A stretch of DNA of 64,000 nucleotides from Paenibacillus pinihumi DSM 23905 = JCM 16419 (GTDB lineage Bacteria; Bacillota; Bacilli; Paenibacillales; Paenibacillaceae): positions 406,726 to 470,725 of the forward strand of contig NZ_KE383865.1 of assembly GCF_000422505.1 (NCBI RefSeq), read 5' to 3'. Positions 1 to 8,874 of this stretch are shown here, piece by piece. The translations under genes and the position numbers were made by a program. Each line of letters begins with the position of its first letter. Position 1 is the first letter of the stretch. Under the pieces are notes generated by a model. That model was not told where the DNA came from, did no database searches, and saw only the letters and a program-made list of their open reading frames with translations.

Positions 1-77
1 CCATTTAGAATATCATCCTCAATTATGTCGGCAACCTGTTGGAAAATCGGTTGCTTATCGTCGAAAGTGACGTTCAT
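1..77 (-). CDS. GntR-family regulator (YtrA-like), N-terminal fragment
   Basis: Only the first ~25 residues lie in the window; the gene runs off the left edge. The start MNVTFDDKQPIFQQVADII is the typical opening of a short GntR/YtrA-type winged-helix regulator, a group that usually represses an adjacent ABC exporter. I chose ATG at 77; an in-frame ATG at 95 is possible but has no Shine-Dalgarno, while 77 has GGTGAGG only 2 nt away. It diverges from the ABC genes at 328-3359, and both promoters carry the same inverted repeat, so it is inferred to control itself and that exporter. Confidence 0.7.
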   Translation of the reverse strand, partial: MNVTFDDKQPIFQQVADIIEDDILN

Positions 78-99
78 TGCCTCACCATTCATCATATTA

Positions 100-148
100 G
101 TATGTTACTCATCTAACATACCATATTTTATACATAAACAATTGTCAA
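100..148 (-). promoter_or_regulatory. SigA promoter and operator of the GntR gene
   Basis: Reading leftward, TTGACA (148-143), a 17-bp spacer and TATGGT (125-120) form a near-consensus promoter. A perfect inverted repeat, GTATGTTA-N6-TAACATAC (100-121), overlaps the -10 and start site. The same repeat sits on the opposite promoter at 228-249, so this looks like a GntR operator for autorepression. Confidence 0.75.
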
Positions 149-200
149 TACCCGATGGTTTGATCCTGAATTGGCAAGTATTATGAACAAAAATCGCATA

Positions 201-249
201 TTGACAATTATACAGGCTCGAATTATAGTATGCTACATGAGTAACATAC
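201..249 (+). promoter_or_regulatory. SigA promoter and GntR operator of the ABC exporter operon
   Basis: TTGACA (201-206), exactly 17 bp, then TATAGT (224-229). The inverted repeat GTATGCTA-N6-TAACATAC (228-249) covers the -10/start region and differs by one base per arm from the perfect copy at 100-121. Binding of the divergent GntR protein here should block transcription of the ABC genes; the ligand is unknown. Confidence 0.75.
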
Positions 250-327
250 CGACATACCAAGTGTGAAATGAATTGAGAAAGAGGAATTTCAATAATTCCA
301 ATAAAATGATCCGGGGAGATGTCAGAA

Positions 328-1032
328 GTGAAAAATTTAATTGAGTTCAAAAACGTATCGAAACAATACACGATCGGGGAAATTCACATTAAGGCGCTGG
401 ATGGTGTTGAATTTTCTATTGCAGAGGGAGAGTTCGTCGTTATTCTGGGCGCAAGCGGGGCAGGAAAAAGTACGATTCTGAATATACTTGGCGGTATGGA
501 TACGGCTACCTCGGGTCAAGTTTTTGTTGGTGATCAGGAACTGACAAGTTTGGATGAAAAAAAATTAACCCAATATCGTGGCGGGAAAGTAGGCTTTGTA
601 TTTCAATTCTACAATTTGATTTCAAATTTAAATGCTCTGGAAAATGTGGAGTTTGCCACGGAAATATGCAAAAACCATCTGAATGCCAAAGATATTTTAC
701 ATCAAGTGGGATTGGCGGACCGGATCAAAAACTTCCCTTCCCAGCTCTCCGGAGGGGAACAACAAAGAGTGGCGATAGCCAGAGCGGTTGCAAAAAATCC
801 GTTGCTTTTACTCTGTGATGAACCAACCGGAGCTTTGGATTATGTTACAGGCAAGTCTGTCTTAAAGTTGCTTCAGGATTTGAACAGGGAAACGGGGAAG
901 TGCGTCGTCCTGGTCACACATAATTCCGCCATTGCTCCCATGGCCGATAAAATTATTAAGGTGAAAAGCGGGAAAATAGAGAGCGTAACGATGAATGAGG
1001 TCAAGCAAAGCGTTGAAGGGATTGAGTGGTGA
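328..1032 (+). CDS. ABC transporter ATP-binding protein (MacB/LolD class)
   Basis: Cytoplasmic ATPase of an FtsX-type (type VII) ABC system. Visible motifs: Walker [11 protein letters not shown]-loop region VFQFYNLI, signature [14 protein letters not shown], Walker [13 protein letters not shown] and the H-loop VTHN. At ~234 residues it is the normal length for this class. GTG at 328 is preferred because GGGGAG (313-318) lies 9 nt upstream; ATG at 319 directly abuts that Shine-Dalgarno. It overlaps or abuts the permease gene and is driven by the promoter at 201-229. Relatives export peptides or lipids, or act in bacteriocin resistance; the substrate cannot be told from the sequence. Confidence 0.9.
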   Translation: MKNLIEFKNVSKQYTIGEIHIKALDGVEFSIAEGEFVVILGASGAGKSTILNILGGMDTATSGQVFVGDQELTSLDEKKLTQYRGGKVGFVFQFYNLISNLNALENVEFATEICKNHLNAKDILHQVGLADRIKNFPSQLSGGEQQRVAIARAVAKNPLLLLCDEPTGALDYVTGKSVLKLLQDLNRETGKCVVLVTHNSAIAPMADKIIKVKSGKIESVTMNEVKQSVEGIEW

Positions 1033-1034
1033 GT

Positions 1035-3359
1035 ATGAAATTATTTATTAAGCTGTTCAGAGATATTAAACAATCAGCAGGGCAATTTTTGGCCTTTGTT
1101 TTGGTCATTGCTGTAGGCGCTTTTTTCTATGCGGGACTGGTAACCTTGAGCGATAATCTTAACGCCTATACGAAGGCTTACTTTAAGAACCATAATTTAA
1201 GCGACTTAAATGTACATTACAGTCAAATTTCCAGACAGGAGGCGGATGGGTTAAGTGAAATCGAAGGCATCAATAAATTGGAAGGGCGCTACACCTTTGA
1301 TGCCACGCAATCCTTTGGAGATTATAAAACCTCATTGAAAATTCATTCAATCCCTGCGGATAATGAAATCAATACACCTGCTATAATAGAGGGCCGTATT
1401 CCGTCCAAAAAAGGTGAAATCTTGTTGGATTCCCATTATGCCAAAGAACATCATTATCGTGTCGGCGATGAGATCAGCTTGGGTGTGAATGGTGAAATTT
1501 TGGAGTTTACCATTAGCGGCTTGGGTGAGAATGTTGAATATGCGAAAAAGAACGCCATACAAGATCATAAAGCCTACGGTATAGCCTATATTGGCGAAGC
1601 GAGCATATCTGAAATCTCGGACGGCTTTTTCTATAATGAAATCATGTTTGATGCTGAAGACGGCTACGATATCGCCAGATTAAGTCAATCTATTGAAGCA
1701 CAGTCCAGACAGCTTGCTTACTTAAACCAAGTCATCAAAGAACGGACTTTCAGTTATTCGGAACTTATGGCCACCATTCATAATAATAAATTGATGAGCA
1801 AGGTGATACCCTTCGTTTTCTTTTTGATCGAAGCGATTATTTTATTTCTTGCGATGTCGAGGATTATAGATTCCCAAAGAAACCAAGTAGGCATTATGAA
1901 GGCTTTGGGTGCACAAAACAGAAGCATCATGCTTCACTACATGGGATACCCTGTGCTGGTCGGTATTATAGGTTCCATCCTGGGCTTTGTCCTTGCCGCA
2001 TTCGTATTTGTTCCATTCATAACGGCGTCAAATGCAAAGTCCTATTCTCTGCCCGGCATTCAATTTCAGCTTTCCATGTATACACTCATTCCTCCCATCA
2101 TTATCTCTAGCGCGTTTGGGATGCTATCCTGCTACTTAAGCGGCAGAAGCATACTAAACGAACATGCGGCCCAGGCGATCCGTCCTAAACCGCCGAAAAC
2201 GATGAAAAAGATTTTCATAGAAAGAATTCCGGGTATTTGGAGTCGTATTCCTTACAGCTACAAGCTCATTCTGAGAAATATATTCCGCAATAAACAAAAG
2301 GCTCTGGCGAGCTCGGTAGGCATTGTAGGAAGCACGGTTTTATTGGTAACGGCTTTCGGCACTCAAACGGCCCTGCATAAAGTAGCGAGCCAGATTGAAG
2401 ATGTGTATGCCTATGATTTGAGAGTGGATTATAAAATGGGAGCATCTTTAAATGCTGCAGAGCTGCCCTCCGGCATTAAAAACAGCTATTCCTTATCCAC
2501 CTTCCCTGTAGAATTCATAAAGGATAATGAGGCAGTAAAGGCTGATTTAGTCGTAACGGAAAAAGAAAACACGCTTATTCGTTTCTTTGATGAAAATGAC
2601 AATCGAATATACTTGGAAAATGATGGTGTGCTGGTCCCTCAATCATACGCTGACACCTATCAGATTTCGGAAGGGGATCTCATCCAAATAACGTTTACAG
2701 CACCAGAGCTTAAACATAAATCAGTACAAATGAAGGTCTTAAAAATATCCGCACAGTATTCAAATCCGTCATTTTATATGACACCCGATTATTTAAAGAG
2801 TTTTGGGCTGGAATATATGCCAACCTCACTTTTAGTTAAAGCAAATAGCCCGGCCGATGTGGCCAGCATCCGTAGCTTCTTGGAACTAAGCCCTCTAACA
2901 GAGACTATTTCAGATAAGACGGATTTGGAGAAACAAGCCCGGTATATTTTGAAGCAGAACAGTTTTATATTTATCATGTTTATTATTTGCGCTGTCATCC
3001 TATCCTTTGGCACCATCTATACGATATCGTCGATCAACATTTATGAAAGGAATCGTGAGCTTGCAACTCTTAAAGTATTAGGCTATCAAAAAAATAGAAT
3101 AAACAGGCTTATTTTTTTTGAAAATATCATTTTAACCGCATTTGCGATACTTGCTGCTGTACCCATTAGCGGCTATATGTATGCGACTGTTATAAAGGCG
3201 CTGTCCAGCACGCATCAACAAATTCCGGATAAACTCCATATTTCCGTCATCATGCTTTCCGTTCTTCTGGCATTTCTGCTCACCATTTCAGCTAACTTGC
3301 TGCTTAGGAGGAAAGTGAACCATATTAACATGACCGAATCATTAAAAAGTATGGAATGA
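1035..3359 (+). CDS. FtsX-like ABC transporter permease, two-domain
   Basis: Membrane subunit paired with the preceding ATPase. The ~774-residue protein has an N-terminal membrane anchor (AFVLVIAVGAFFYAG), a large extracellular MacB-type domain, an FtsX domain near residues 260-380 (including GIMKALGAQNRSI), a second anchor near 425, a second extracellular domain and a C-terminal FtsX domain from about 645 (with ELATLKVLGYQ). This duplicated layout is usual for Firmicute MacB-like exporters that use one permease polypeptide. I prefer ATG at 1035; GTG codons at 1026 and 1029 in frame are also possible and overlap the ATPase stop. No MacA-like adaptor gene follows. Confidence 0.88.
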   Translation: MKLFIKLFRDIKQSAGQFLAFVLVIAVGAFFYAGLVTLSDNLNAYTKAYFKNHNLSDLNVHYSQISRQEADGLSEIEGINKLEGRYTFDATQSFGDYKTSLKIHSIPADNEINTPAIIEGRIPSKKGEILLDSHYAKEHHYRVGDEISLGVNGEILEFTISGLGENVEYAKKNAIQDHKAYGIAYIGEASISEISDGFFYNEIMFDAEDGYDIARLSQSIEAQSRQLAYLNQVIKERTFSYSELMATIHNNKLMSKVIPFVFFLIEAIILFLAMSRIIDSQRNQVGIMKALGAQNRSIMLHYMGYPVLVGIIGSILGFVLAAFVFVPFITASNAKSYSLPGIQFQLSMYTLIPPIIISSAFGMLSCYLSGRSILNEHAAQAIRPKPPKTMKKIFIERIPGIWSRIPYSYKLILRNIFRNKQKALASSVGIVGSTVLLVTAFGTQTALHKVASQIEDVYAYDLRVDYKMGASLNAAELPSGIKNSYSLSTFPVEFIKDNEAVKADLVVTEKENTLIRFFDENDNRIYLENDGVLVPQSYADTYQISEGDLIQITFTAPELKHKSVQMKVLKISAQYSNPSFYMTPDYLKSFGLEYMPTSLLVKANSPADVASIRSFLELSPLTETISDKTDLEKQARYILKQNSFIFIMFIICAVILSFGTIYTISSINIYERNRELATLKVLGYQKNRINRLIFFENIILTAFAILAAVPISGYMYATVIKALSSTHQQIPDKLHISVIMLSVLLAFLLTISANLLLRRKVNHINMTESLKSME

Positions 3360-3474
3360 TGGAAGAATTGCTCATCAAATGTGACAAAATAGATACGGAT
3401 ATATTCAGTTTGGTGGATATGTGATAAAATAGGTCGTTCATTTGATTTTGTCTAAATCGGAGGCTTCTTAGTTT

Positions 3475-4092
3475 ATGACAGCACAGTCGCATCAACATGT
3501 AAAAATCGTATCAGCAGACCCGAGCGCAATTGGATTGTTCGGTCTGGCCATCGTCACGCTCGTTGCTTCATCGCAAAAGCTGGGCATCACTTCCGGATTG
3601 GGTTATGTGATCCCTTGGGCTATCTTCCTCGGCGCATTTGCCCAACTGTTTGCCTGCATTCAGGATGCCAAGCATAACAACACATTTGGAATGACAGCGT
3701 TTGGGGCGTATGCGTTCTTCTGGTTTGGAATGGCAGCAAGCTGGATGGTCAAATTGGGTGTTTTTGGCCCGGAACTGGCATCCGGACTCGATGTGAAGCA
3801 GCTGGGATTTGTATTTCTTGGCTATCTGATCTTCACGCTCTTTATGACCATTGGCGCAATGGAAACAAACAAGGTGCTTTTCGTCATCTTTGTATTGATT
3901 GATCTCTTGTTTTTGGGCTTGAGCCTGGATTCGTTCGGTGTAGGAAATGGAGCTTTCCACGACCTGGCGGCCTACTCGGAGATGGCCATTGCTATTGTAT
4001 CCTTCTACGGATGCGGCGCTGCCGTGCTCAACACGCATTTTGGACGTGTTTTTCTGCCAATTGGCGCTCCTTTCAGAATTTTCAAGAAATAG
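3475..4092 (+). CDS. Acetate/succinate uptake permease (GPR1/FUN34/YaaH family)
   Basis: A 205-residue polytopic membrane protein with six predicted hydrophobic segments. The N-terminal DPSAIGLFGLAI corresponds to the family signature NPAPLGL, and the length matches bacterial YaaH/SatP proteins, which move acetate and related short acids. The start is ATG with AATCGGAGG upstream. It is a single-gene unit: its own promoter must lie in 3361-3465 and a strong terminator follows at 4194-4245. I infer acetate uptake, but some family members transport succinate or ammonia-linked substrates. Confidence 0.85.
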   Translation: MTAQSHQHVKIVSADPSAIGLFGLAIVTLVASSQKLGITSGLGYVIPWAIFLGAFAQLFACIQDAKHNNTFGMTAFGAYAFFWFGMAASWMVKLGVFGPELASGLDVKQLGFVFLGYLIFTLFMTIGAMETNKVLFVIFVLIDLLFLGLSLDSFGVGNGAFHDLAAYSEMAIAIVSFYGCGAAVLNTHFGRVFLPIGAPFRIFKK

Positions 4093-4193
4093 TTGTCCGA
4101 TCAAAAACTAGAATCCTGCTGGGGTCCGAAGCGGGGATCATATATAAAAACAGGAAAAGCGAGACATAGTGAGTTTCAATAAGATAAATAGTA

Positions 4194-4245
4194 ACCCGCG
4201 GGAAAGACACTTTTGCAAAAGTGCTCTCCGCGGGTCTTTTTTTTT
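4194..4245 (+). terminator. Rho-independent terminator after the acetate permease
   Basis: ACCCGCGG pairs with CCGCGGGT, and inside it ACACTTTT pairs with AAAAGTGc around a short loop. A run of nine T residues follows. Confidence 0.9.
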
Positions 4246-4317
4246 GTATGAGTTTCACGCGAACGATGGCAAGTCCCTTCAGGGTGTTTCACGGTTTTGT
4301 GATGTGAACAACATCCT

Positions 4318-5715
4318 TTATGCTTGAATTTTCCGGGCTACCCGTTCCCCGAGTTCTGCCGACGCATTGGACAGGTAACCCAATACAACCCGTTGTGTTT
4401 CAGCGGAAATGCCGCCCAGATCGGCAGCAAGGTTGTCAACGAGATGTTCTTGCTGAACGGGTGACAACATGCGATAATAATCGCCTGCTTGTGTAAAATC
4501 ATCCGTCTTAGGCAAGTCGGACCGGACGAGGCGGCCTTCTACGAACCGTCCGTTGCCGCTGGTCTGCAAGGATGCAGGTGTCCAGTCCTGCTGATCATTG
4601 ATCGGCACGCTCCGAAAATCCGGTCCCATTCTTCTGCGCTGTGAATCCCAGTAGATGTTGGCACGTCCCTGCAGCATCTTATCGTCCGAAAGCTCGGCTC
4701 CTTCCAGAAGATTGGACGGCGAGAAGGCGATCTTCTCGACTTGTTCCATATAGTTGTCCGTATTGCGGTTCAACACGAGACGCCCGACCGGCTGATAAGG
4801 ATATTGCAGCTCATCCCACACCTTGGTGTCATCCAGCGGGTCATAGGGCAGATTGGCCTCATCTTGGGGATTCATTAGCTGCACATAAAGCCCGTATTCG
4901 GCCGTTTTGCCTGAAGCCAAATGATTATACAGCTCCTGACCGGCATAATCGGGGTTTTCTCCCGCCAGTCTTGCTGCTTCTTGACGGTCGATGTATTGGA
5001 TACCCGCAAGAGGATACCAATGGTATTTCACATAAGTGCGGTCGCCCTGTGCGTTTCTCCAGACATAGGTGTTGACGCTATGACCGGGCATATTTCGAAG
5101 ACTCTTGACTGTCCCGGCGTCCGAGTACAGCCGCACCAGAAAATGCGTGGCTTCCGGCGCTCTGGCGATGAAGCTCCAAAATCGCTGAGGATCGATCAGA
5201 TTGTTGACCGGCGACGGGAGAAAGGCTTTGATCGACTCCGGAAAGCGGATGGCATCCCGAACAGAAAATACAGGGTTATGATTGCAAATCAGATCGAATA
5301 CCCCGTTATCCGTATAAAACTTGGTGGCAAATCCGCGTACGTTCCGGGAAGTGTCCGGGGTACCCCTGTTGCTGACAGCTAGCGAGAACCTTACGGTGAC
5401 AGGAACCTGCTGACCAGGCTGTTGCAGAAAAGGAAGCTTGGTATATGCCCGCATATCATGGAGGGTCTCAAAGTAGCCGAAAGCGCCATAGCCCTTCACA
5501 TGTACAGGTCTCTCGATAATTTTGCTATGTACGAAGGTTTCCAGGGTTTCGTGCAAAATATTGTCCTGCTCCAGTACAGGCCCCCGCTCGCCGACAGTCT
5601 GCGAATGAAGAGTTGCCGGCATGTCTCCTGCCCATTGCGGGTTATGGGGGACGGGAGAGGAACGGGGAGCATTTTGATCTGTAGTCCTCCGGGAAACGTC
5701 TCTATTTTCTTCCAT
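4318..5715 (-). CDS. Haem catalase, small-subunit type
   Basis: Cytoplasmic catalase (2 H2O2 to 2 H2O and O2), 465 residues, slightly shorter than the usual ~480-500. The distal His is in ERPVHVKGYGAFG (His72), the distal Asn in DLICNHNPVF (Asn145), and the proximal haem-ligand Tyr in IYWDSQRRRMG. These match the canonical VVHARG, GNNTP and RLFSY blocks, though several flanking residues are unusual: Phe replaces His in GAHG and the Tyr motif is altered. The start is ATG with AAGGAGG at good distance. The MFS remnant upstream reads through this start in another frame, so the promoter is probably inside that wreck. Confidence 0.93.
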   Translation of the reverse strand: MEENRDVSRRTTDQNAPRSSPVPHNPQWAGDMPATLHSQTVGERGPVLEQDNILHETLETFVHSKIIERPVHVKGYGAFGYFETLHDMRAYTKLPFLQQPGQQVPVTVRFSLAVSNRGTPDTSRNVRGFATKFYTDNGVFDLICNHNPVFSVRDAIRFPESIKAFLPSPVNNLIDPQRFWSFIARAPEATHFLVRLYSDAGTVKSLRNMPGHSVNTYVWRNAQGDRTYVKYHWYPLAGIQYIDRQEAARLAGENPDYAGQELYNHLASGKTAEYGLYVQLMNPQDEANLPYDPLDDTKVWDELQYPYQPVGRLVLNRNTDNYMEQVEKIAFSPSNLLEGAELSDDKMLQGRANIYWDSQRRRMGPDFRSVPINDQQDWTPASLQTSGNGRFVEGRLVRSDLPKTDDFTQAGDYYRMLSPVQQEHLVDNLAADLGGISAETQRVVLGYLSNASAELGERVARKIQA

Positions 5716-6668
5716 TCTGTAACCTCCTTATATCTTTGTCCTAAATATATGCCGGGGCTGAGGCTATCATGTTGCTTTTGCAGCAGACCCAATGCTGCAA
5801 AACAAACCAGGCAGATCATGACGCTGATTTTAAAAATCGATTGAAAGTCAGCGTACACGGGCATCTGTCCAGTGTGACCGCTTATCATACCAAGACCTAT
5901 GGCTGCACCCAAGAACATCCCGGAATTGCGTGTCAACGCAATCATGCTTCCAATCGAACCGGCATACACCAAAGGCACTTCTCTCATGATGTAACTGTTG
6001 TTTGGCGCAGCCAGGCATCCCATGCCAATTCCTATCAAGGCGAGCACGGAAACCAGGCCAAAAGTCGGCAGTTGAGCGAGGGAATAAGAAAAAATAACAA
6101 GCCCCGTCACGATACAACTTAACCCGATGAGCATGAGCAGTTGGGAATTCATCCGATCAGATAAATAGCCCGCAAACGGGCTTGTCACTGCAAATAGAAG
6201 GGGATAAGCTGTTATGATTAGTCCGACATACAATGGCGTACACGAGGTCATTTGGGTTAAATAAAACGGCATGACCATAAGGACGGTATTAATCAGAATA
6301 AAAGAAATAAAGCTTGTTATTAAACCGGATGAGACGGAAGGGATTTTTAAAACTTGTACCGGTAAAAAGGGAGCGGTTTGACGTGATTCCCACAGCAGGA
6401 ATAGTGTGAGTGCAATAACTCCCGTAATAAAAGCGATAATCATCTCTGCGGAAAGCCAGCCTTGAGCATTTCCGCCAGATAAGCCATAAATCACAGATGC
6501 AATCACAATGAAGAATAGGATGGCGCCGATCCTGTCCATGGGTGCCGGATTGCTATGGAGACGCCGGGCAGGAATGAACAGCCAGGCAAGCCAGACAGCT
6601 GCGGCCGCAACAGGCAGATGAATCAGAAATAACCAATGCCAGCTTAACCACTGATCGGCAAAGAAACG
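5496..6668 (-). pseudogene. Broken DHA2-type MFS exporter (C-terminal half)
   Basis: The open frame reads as the second half of a 14-TM EmrB/QacA-type exporter. It begins mid-protein with FADQWLSWHWLFLIHLPV (the usual transmembrane-6 block), continues through PAPMDRIGAILFF (the usual MDWIGA linker) and runs to about 5770. The first ~160 residues, including the family's N-terminal motifs, are missing; an internal ATG at 6539 is not a plausible native start. The 3' end has also lost its stop and runs about 220 bp into the catalase gene in a different frame. Both ends point to deletion or rearrangement, so I call it a pseudogene. Confidence 0.75.
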
Positions 6669-6671
6669 GTA

Positions 6672-6737
6672 ATCTCTATAGCAGCCATTATTATTTTGCT
6701 GGTTGCTATCTTTCTTCCTTTTAGAGAAACGGGATAA
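6672..6737 (+). pseudogene. C-terminal tail of a second MFS exporter
   Basis: On the + strand, directly abutting the inverted MFS remnant, codons 6672-6737 read ISIAAIIILLVAIFLPFRETG-stop. This looks like the last transmembrane helix and charged tail of an MFS protein, without any upstream coding frame. It probably marks an inversion or deletion junction near 6670 between two exporter genes. Confidence 0.45.
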
Positions 6738-6771
6738 ACTGCAAGGGGTGCTGATTAGTGCAAGCTAATTG

Positions 6772-6921
6772 ATGCAACAGAGACTGACAAGCTTGGGAAG
6801 TCAGACGGCTATTCATTTTTTTATGGACACACGAAATAATGGTATGGCTTCTGAACTTCAGGCTTCATCGTATTTAGGCGGTCATTTCCAGCGCTTCAGT
6901 GCCGCTCTGACGGCTGACTAA
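6772..6921 (+). other. Short open frame, possible exporter-loop remnant
   Basis: A 49-codon frame (MQQRLTSLGSQTAI...) lies between the MFS tail and the terminator. It has no ribosome site. Its composition (QQRLTSLG, then a Gln/Ala-rich stretch) resembles the extracellular loop of DHA2 exporters, but the match is weak. It could equally be noise. The rest of 6738-6940 holds nothing else I recognise. Confidence 0.2.
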
Positions 6922-6940
6922 ATTGGTACGGCAACTAGAT

Positions 6941-6984
6941 AAAAAAAATCGCATTGCCTTACGAGAGGCAACGCGATTTTTTTT
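6941..6984. terminator. Bidirectional intrinsic terminator
   Basis: ATCGCaTTGCCT pairs with AGGCAAcGCGAT around a small loop, flanked by eight A on one side and eight T on the other. It can stop transcription from both directions, including the Rpn-family gene that ends at 7013. Confidence 0.88.
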
Positions 6985-7012
6985 AGTTTGTAGACGTTCA
7001 TAGCCCAATTAT

Positions 7013-7909
7013 TTATGGGCTCATCTTTAATTTTTTGATCTCTGCTTCCGATAGGCCGCTTGCTTTGGAGATAACCGGGATTTCTATTCCCATGCCAAGC
7101 ATGTTTTTGGCAATTTCAATTGCTTTTTTCTGTTCTCCTATAGCCTGGCCTTTCTCAATTCCTTTCTCAATTCCCTTTTCTATTCCTTTTTGCATCCCTT
7201 TCTCAGTAGCCCATTCAATCATTGAAGCTTCATCATGCAAATATTTTTGACGTTCTTCATACAATCGCCTTGCTTCTCTGTCCTGACTCAAAAATTCCAG
7301 TGTATCCATAGCTTTTTTCAATGTTGGTTCATTCATCTTCAGCACCTCCCAATTCGTCTTGTCTGCTCCTTTTAAGAAAAGCAGCCAATTGATTAAGCCG
7401 CCTTCTAACGGAATTGAACGGTCATCCAGCTTGGTCAGCTCCAAAAAATGGACTTCGATATCATCGCTTAGTTCAATACCGGTATGGTCTTCCCTAAGAT
7501 GAAACACATTATGATAACGATCATTTGAAATAAACGAATAATTTAAAATATTAATGGTTACGCATTTTTTCAACTCTTTATAGGACTGCCCCTCTTGCAG
7601 TTGGCTAGAATAGCGCTTGCTCCAGTAATAAAGTGTTCGTTTCTCAATATCATATTTATTAAATAGCTGCATTTCAATGTTGATGAGTTTGCCCTCGGCA
7701 GTTTTGGCTGAAATATCAAAAATGGATTGCTTATCAAGCGGTGAATTTTTATCGGTATAGGGATTAAGCAGAACAATTTCAATCAGGGGAGCTTCACCGG
7801 ACTCCGCAAACGTACGATTAAGGAAAGACAAAAGTACATCTTTATTATCTTCACTGCCAAAAATTCGTTTAAAGACGAAATCGTTTCGCGGGTCGAGTAA
7901 GTCCGGCAT
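7013..7909 (-). CDS. Rpn family recombination-promoting nuclease / putative transposase (PD-(D/E)XK)
   Basis: The 298-residue protein begins MPDLLDPRNDFVFKRIFGSE and has a nuclease core with IFDISAKTAEGKLINIEMQ, the D...ExQ pattern of the PDDEXK_2/TIGR01784 group. Relatives (RpnA-E) promote RecA-independent recombination and have recently been linked to phage defence. The C-terminal region carries a near-perfect repeat GIEKGIEKGIEKG followed by a helical tail ending in SEAEIKKLK, typical of the family. ATG at 7909 or TTG at 7912 both fit an ACGGAG ribosome site. It is a single gene bounded by a terminator. Confidence 0.88.
   Translation of the reverse strand: MPDLLDPRNDFVFKRIFGSEDNKDVLLSFLNRTFAESGEAPLIEIVLLNPYTDKNSPLDKQSIFDISAKTAEGKLINIEMQLFNKYDIEKRTLYYWSKRYSSQLQEGQSYKELKKCVTINILNYSFISNDRYHNVFHLREDHTGIELSDDIEVHFLELTKLDDRSIPLEGGLINWLLFLKGADKTNWEVLKMNEPTLKKAMDTLEFLSQDREARRLYEERQKYLHDEASMIEWATEKGMQKGIEKGIEKGIEKGQAIGEQKKAIEIAKNMLGMGIEIPVISKASGLSEAEIKKLKMSP
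7135..7200 (-). repeat. In-frame 12-bp tandem repeat in the Rpn gene
   Basis: Near-identical 12-bp units (CAATTCCTTTCT type on the + strand) encode successive G-I-E-K units of the Rpn-family protein. Such a repeat can change copy number by slippage without breaking the frame. Confidence 0.7.
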
Positions 7910-7970
7910 CAAGTAATCAACTCCGTTTTATTTTATTATACCATTTTTGGAGCTTTAATTTTGTAAAATT

Positions 7971-7990
7971 ACACTACACTACACTACACC
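7971..7990. repeat. ACACT pentamer repeat
   Basis: Three exact ACACT copies and one ACACC lie between the Rpn gene and the 3' end of the NmrA-like gene. No function is apparent; it is a simple-sequence tract. Confidence 0.7.
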
Positions 7991-8002
7991 TCATGCCTAA
8001 TG

Positions 8003-8815
8003 CTATATTCCCAGAAATACCCTAAGACTCTCAGTAAGCGAAGTAGCCGGGCGACCCATTAATCGTTCCAGATCTCCAGACGTTGAAGTCGTATCAACTT
8101 TTTTTAGAAAACTGTAAATCCAATGCGTGGCCTCATCGATTTCGCGCAGGGAGACTGATTTGCCCGCAAGTTCCGTAAGTGCCGAAACGACCTCGTTAAA
8201 TGTAAAGGAAACGGGAGCAACGAGCTCATAGGTTTTGTTGTGATGGCTTTCACTTGCCAAGACCGCTGCTGTTGCAGCGGCGAGATCATGACGGTTAACC
8301 GCATTGAATGTCCAACCACCGGGGGGGACGGTAAGGGTACCGTCCGAAATAGCATCCTTTAGGTTAAGTACCCCGAGAACATCCATATACAGACCGTTAC
8401 GAAGGAACGTGTGCGGAATTCCGGTGGTGCGAATCGCGTGCTCGGTTGCCAAATGCAGATGAGTCAGTGGAATATCACTATTTTCAGAGAAGGCGAAGCC
8501 GGTATAGAGCAAGTGGCTGACGGCAGCTCTTTTCGCTGCTTCGATCATATGGGCATGCTGCCGCAGCCGGACAGTATCATCCGGATCAGGGCTTGAAATA
8601 AGCAGCAGCCGGGAAACCCCGGCAAAAGCTTGCCCGATAGAATCCGGCTGGTCGTAATCGCACTTGCGTACTTCAATTCCCTGTGCAGCTAATTCGTTCC
8701 CGGCCTCCAGATTGCGGACACAAGCAATGATTTGCCCGGCAGGAATCACCTTCTGCAACTGTTCTATAATCAGACGGCCCAATTTGCCGTTGGCTCCGGT
8801 AATGGCGATAGACAT
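8003..8815 (-). CDS. NmrA/QorB-like NAD(P)H-binding oxidoreductase
   Basis: A 270-residue Rossmann protein starting MSIAITGANGKLGRLIIEQL, with the TGxxGxxG nucleotide-binding motif at the extreme N-terminus. It resembles QorB-type NAD(P)H:quinone oxidoreductases of the atypical SDR family (NmrA-like), which usually lack the YxxxK catalytic pair. The start has AGAGGAGG 8 nt upstream. It lies just downstream of a MarR-type gene on the same strand, with a perfect 9-2-9 palindrome in its own leader, so it is probably the target of that regulator and induced by an electrophile or oxidant. The substrate is not known. Confidence 0.82.
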   Translation of the reverse strand: MSIAITGANGKLGRLIIEQLQKVIPAGQIIACVRNLEAGNELAAQGIEVRKCDYDQPDSIGQAFAGVSRLLLISSPDPDDTVRLRQHAHMIEAAKRAAVSHLLYTGFAFSENSDIPLTHLHLATEHAIRTTGIPHTFLRNGLYMDVLGVLNLKDAISDGTLTVPPGGWTFNAVNRHDLAAATAAVLASESHHNKTYELVAPVSFTFNEVVSALTELAGKSVSLREIDEATHWIYSFLKKVDTTSTSGDLERLMGRPATSLTESLRVFLGI

Positions 8816-8836
8816 AGGGGGATCCTCCTCTAAAAA

Positions 8837-8856
8837 TTAGTTAAGCACTTAACTAA
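8837..8856. promoter_or_regulatory. MarR-type operator before the QorB-like gene
   Basis: Perfect palindrome TTAGTTAAG-CA-CTTAACTAA in the gap between the MarR gene and the oxidoreductase. A near copy precedes the MarR gene at 9340-9357, which indicates a shared regulator. Confidence 0.75.
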
Positions 8857-8874
8857 AAGCATAAAAAAATGCAT

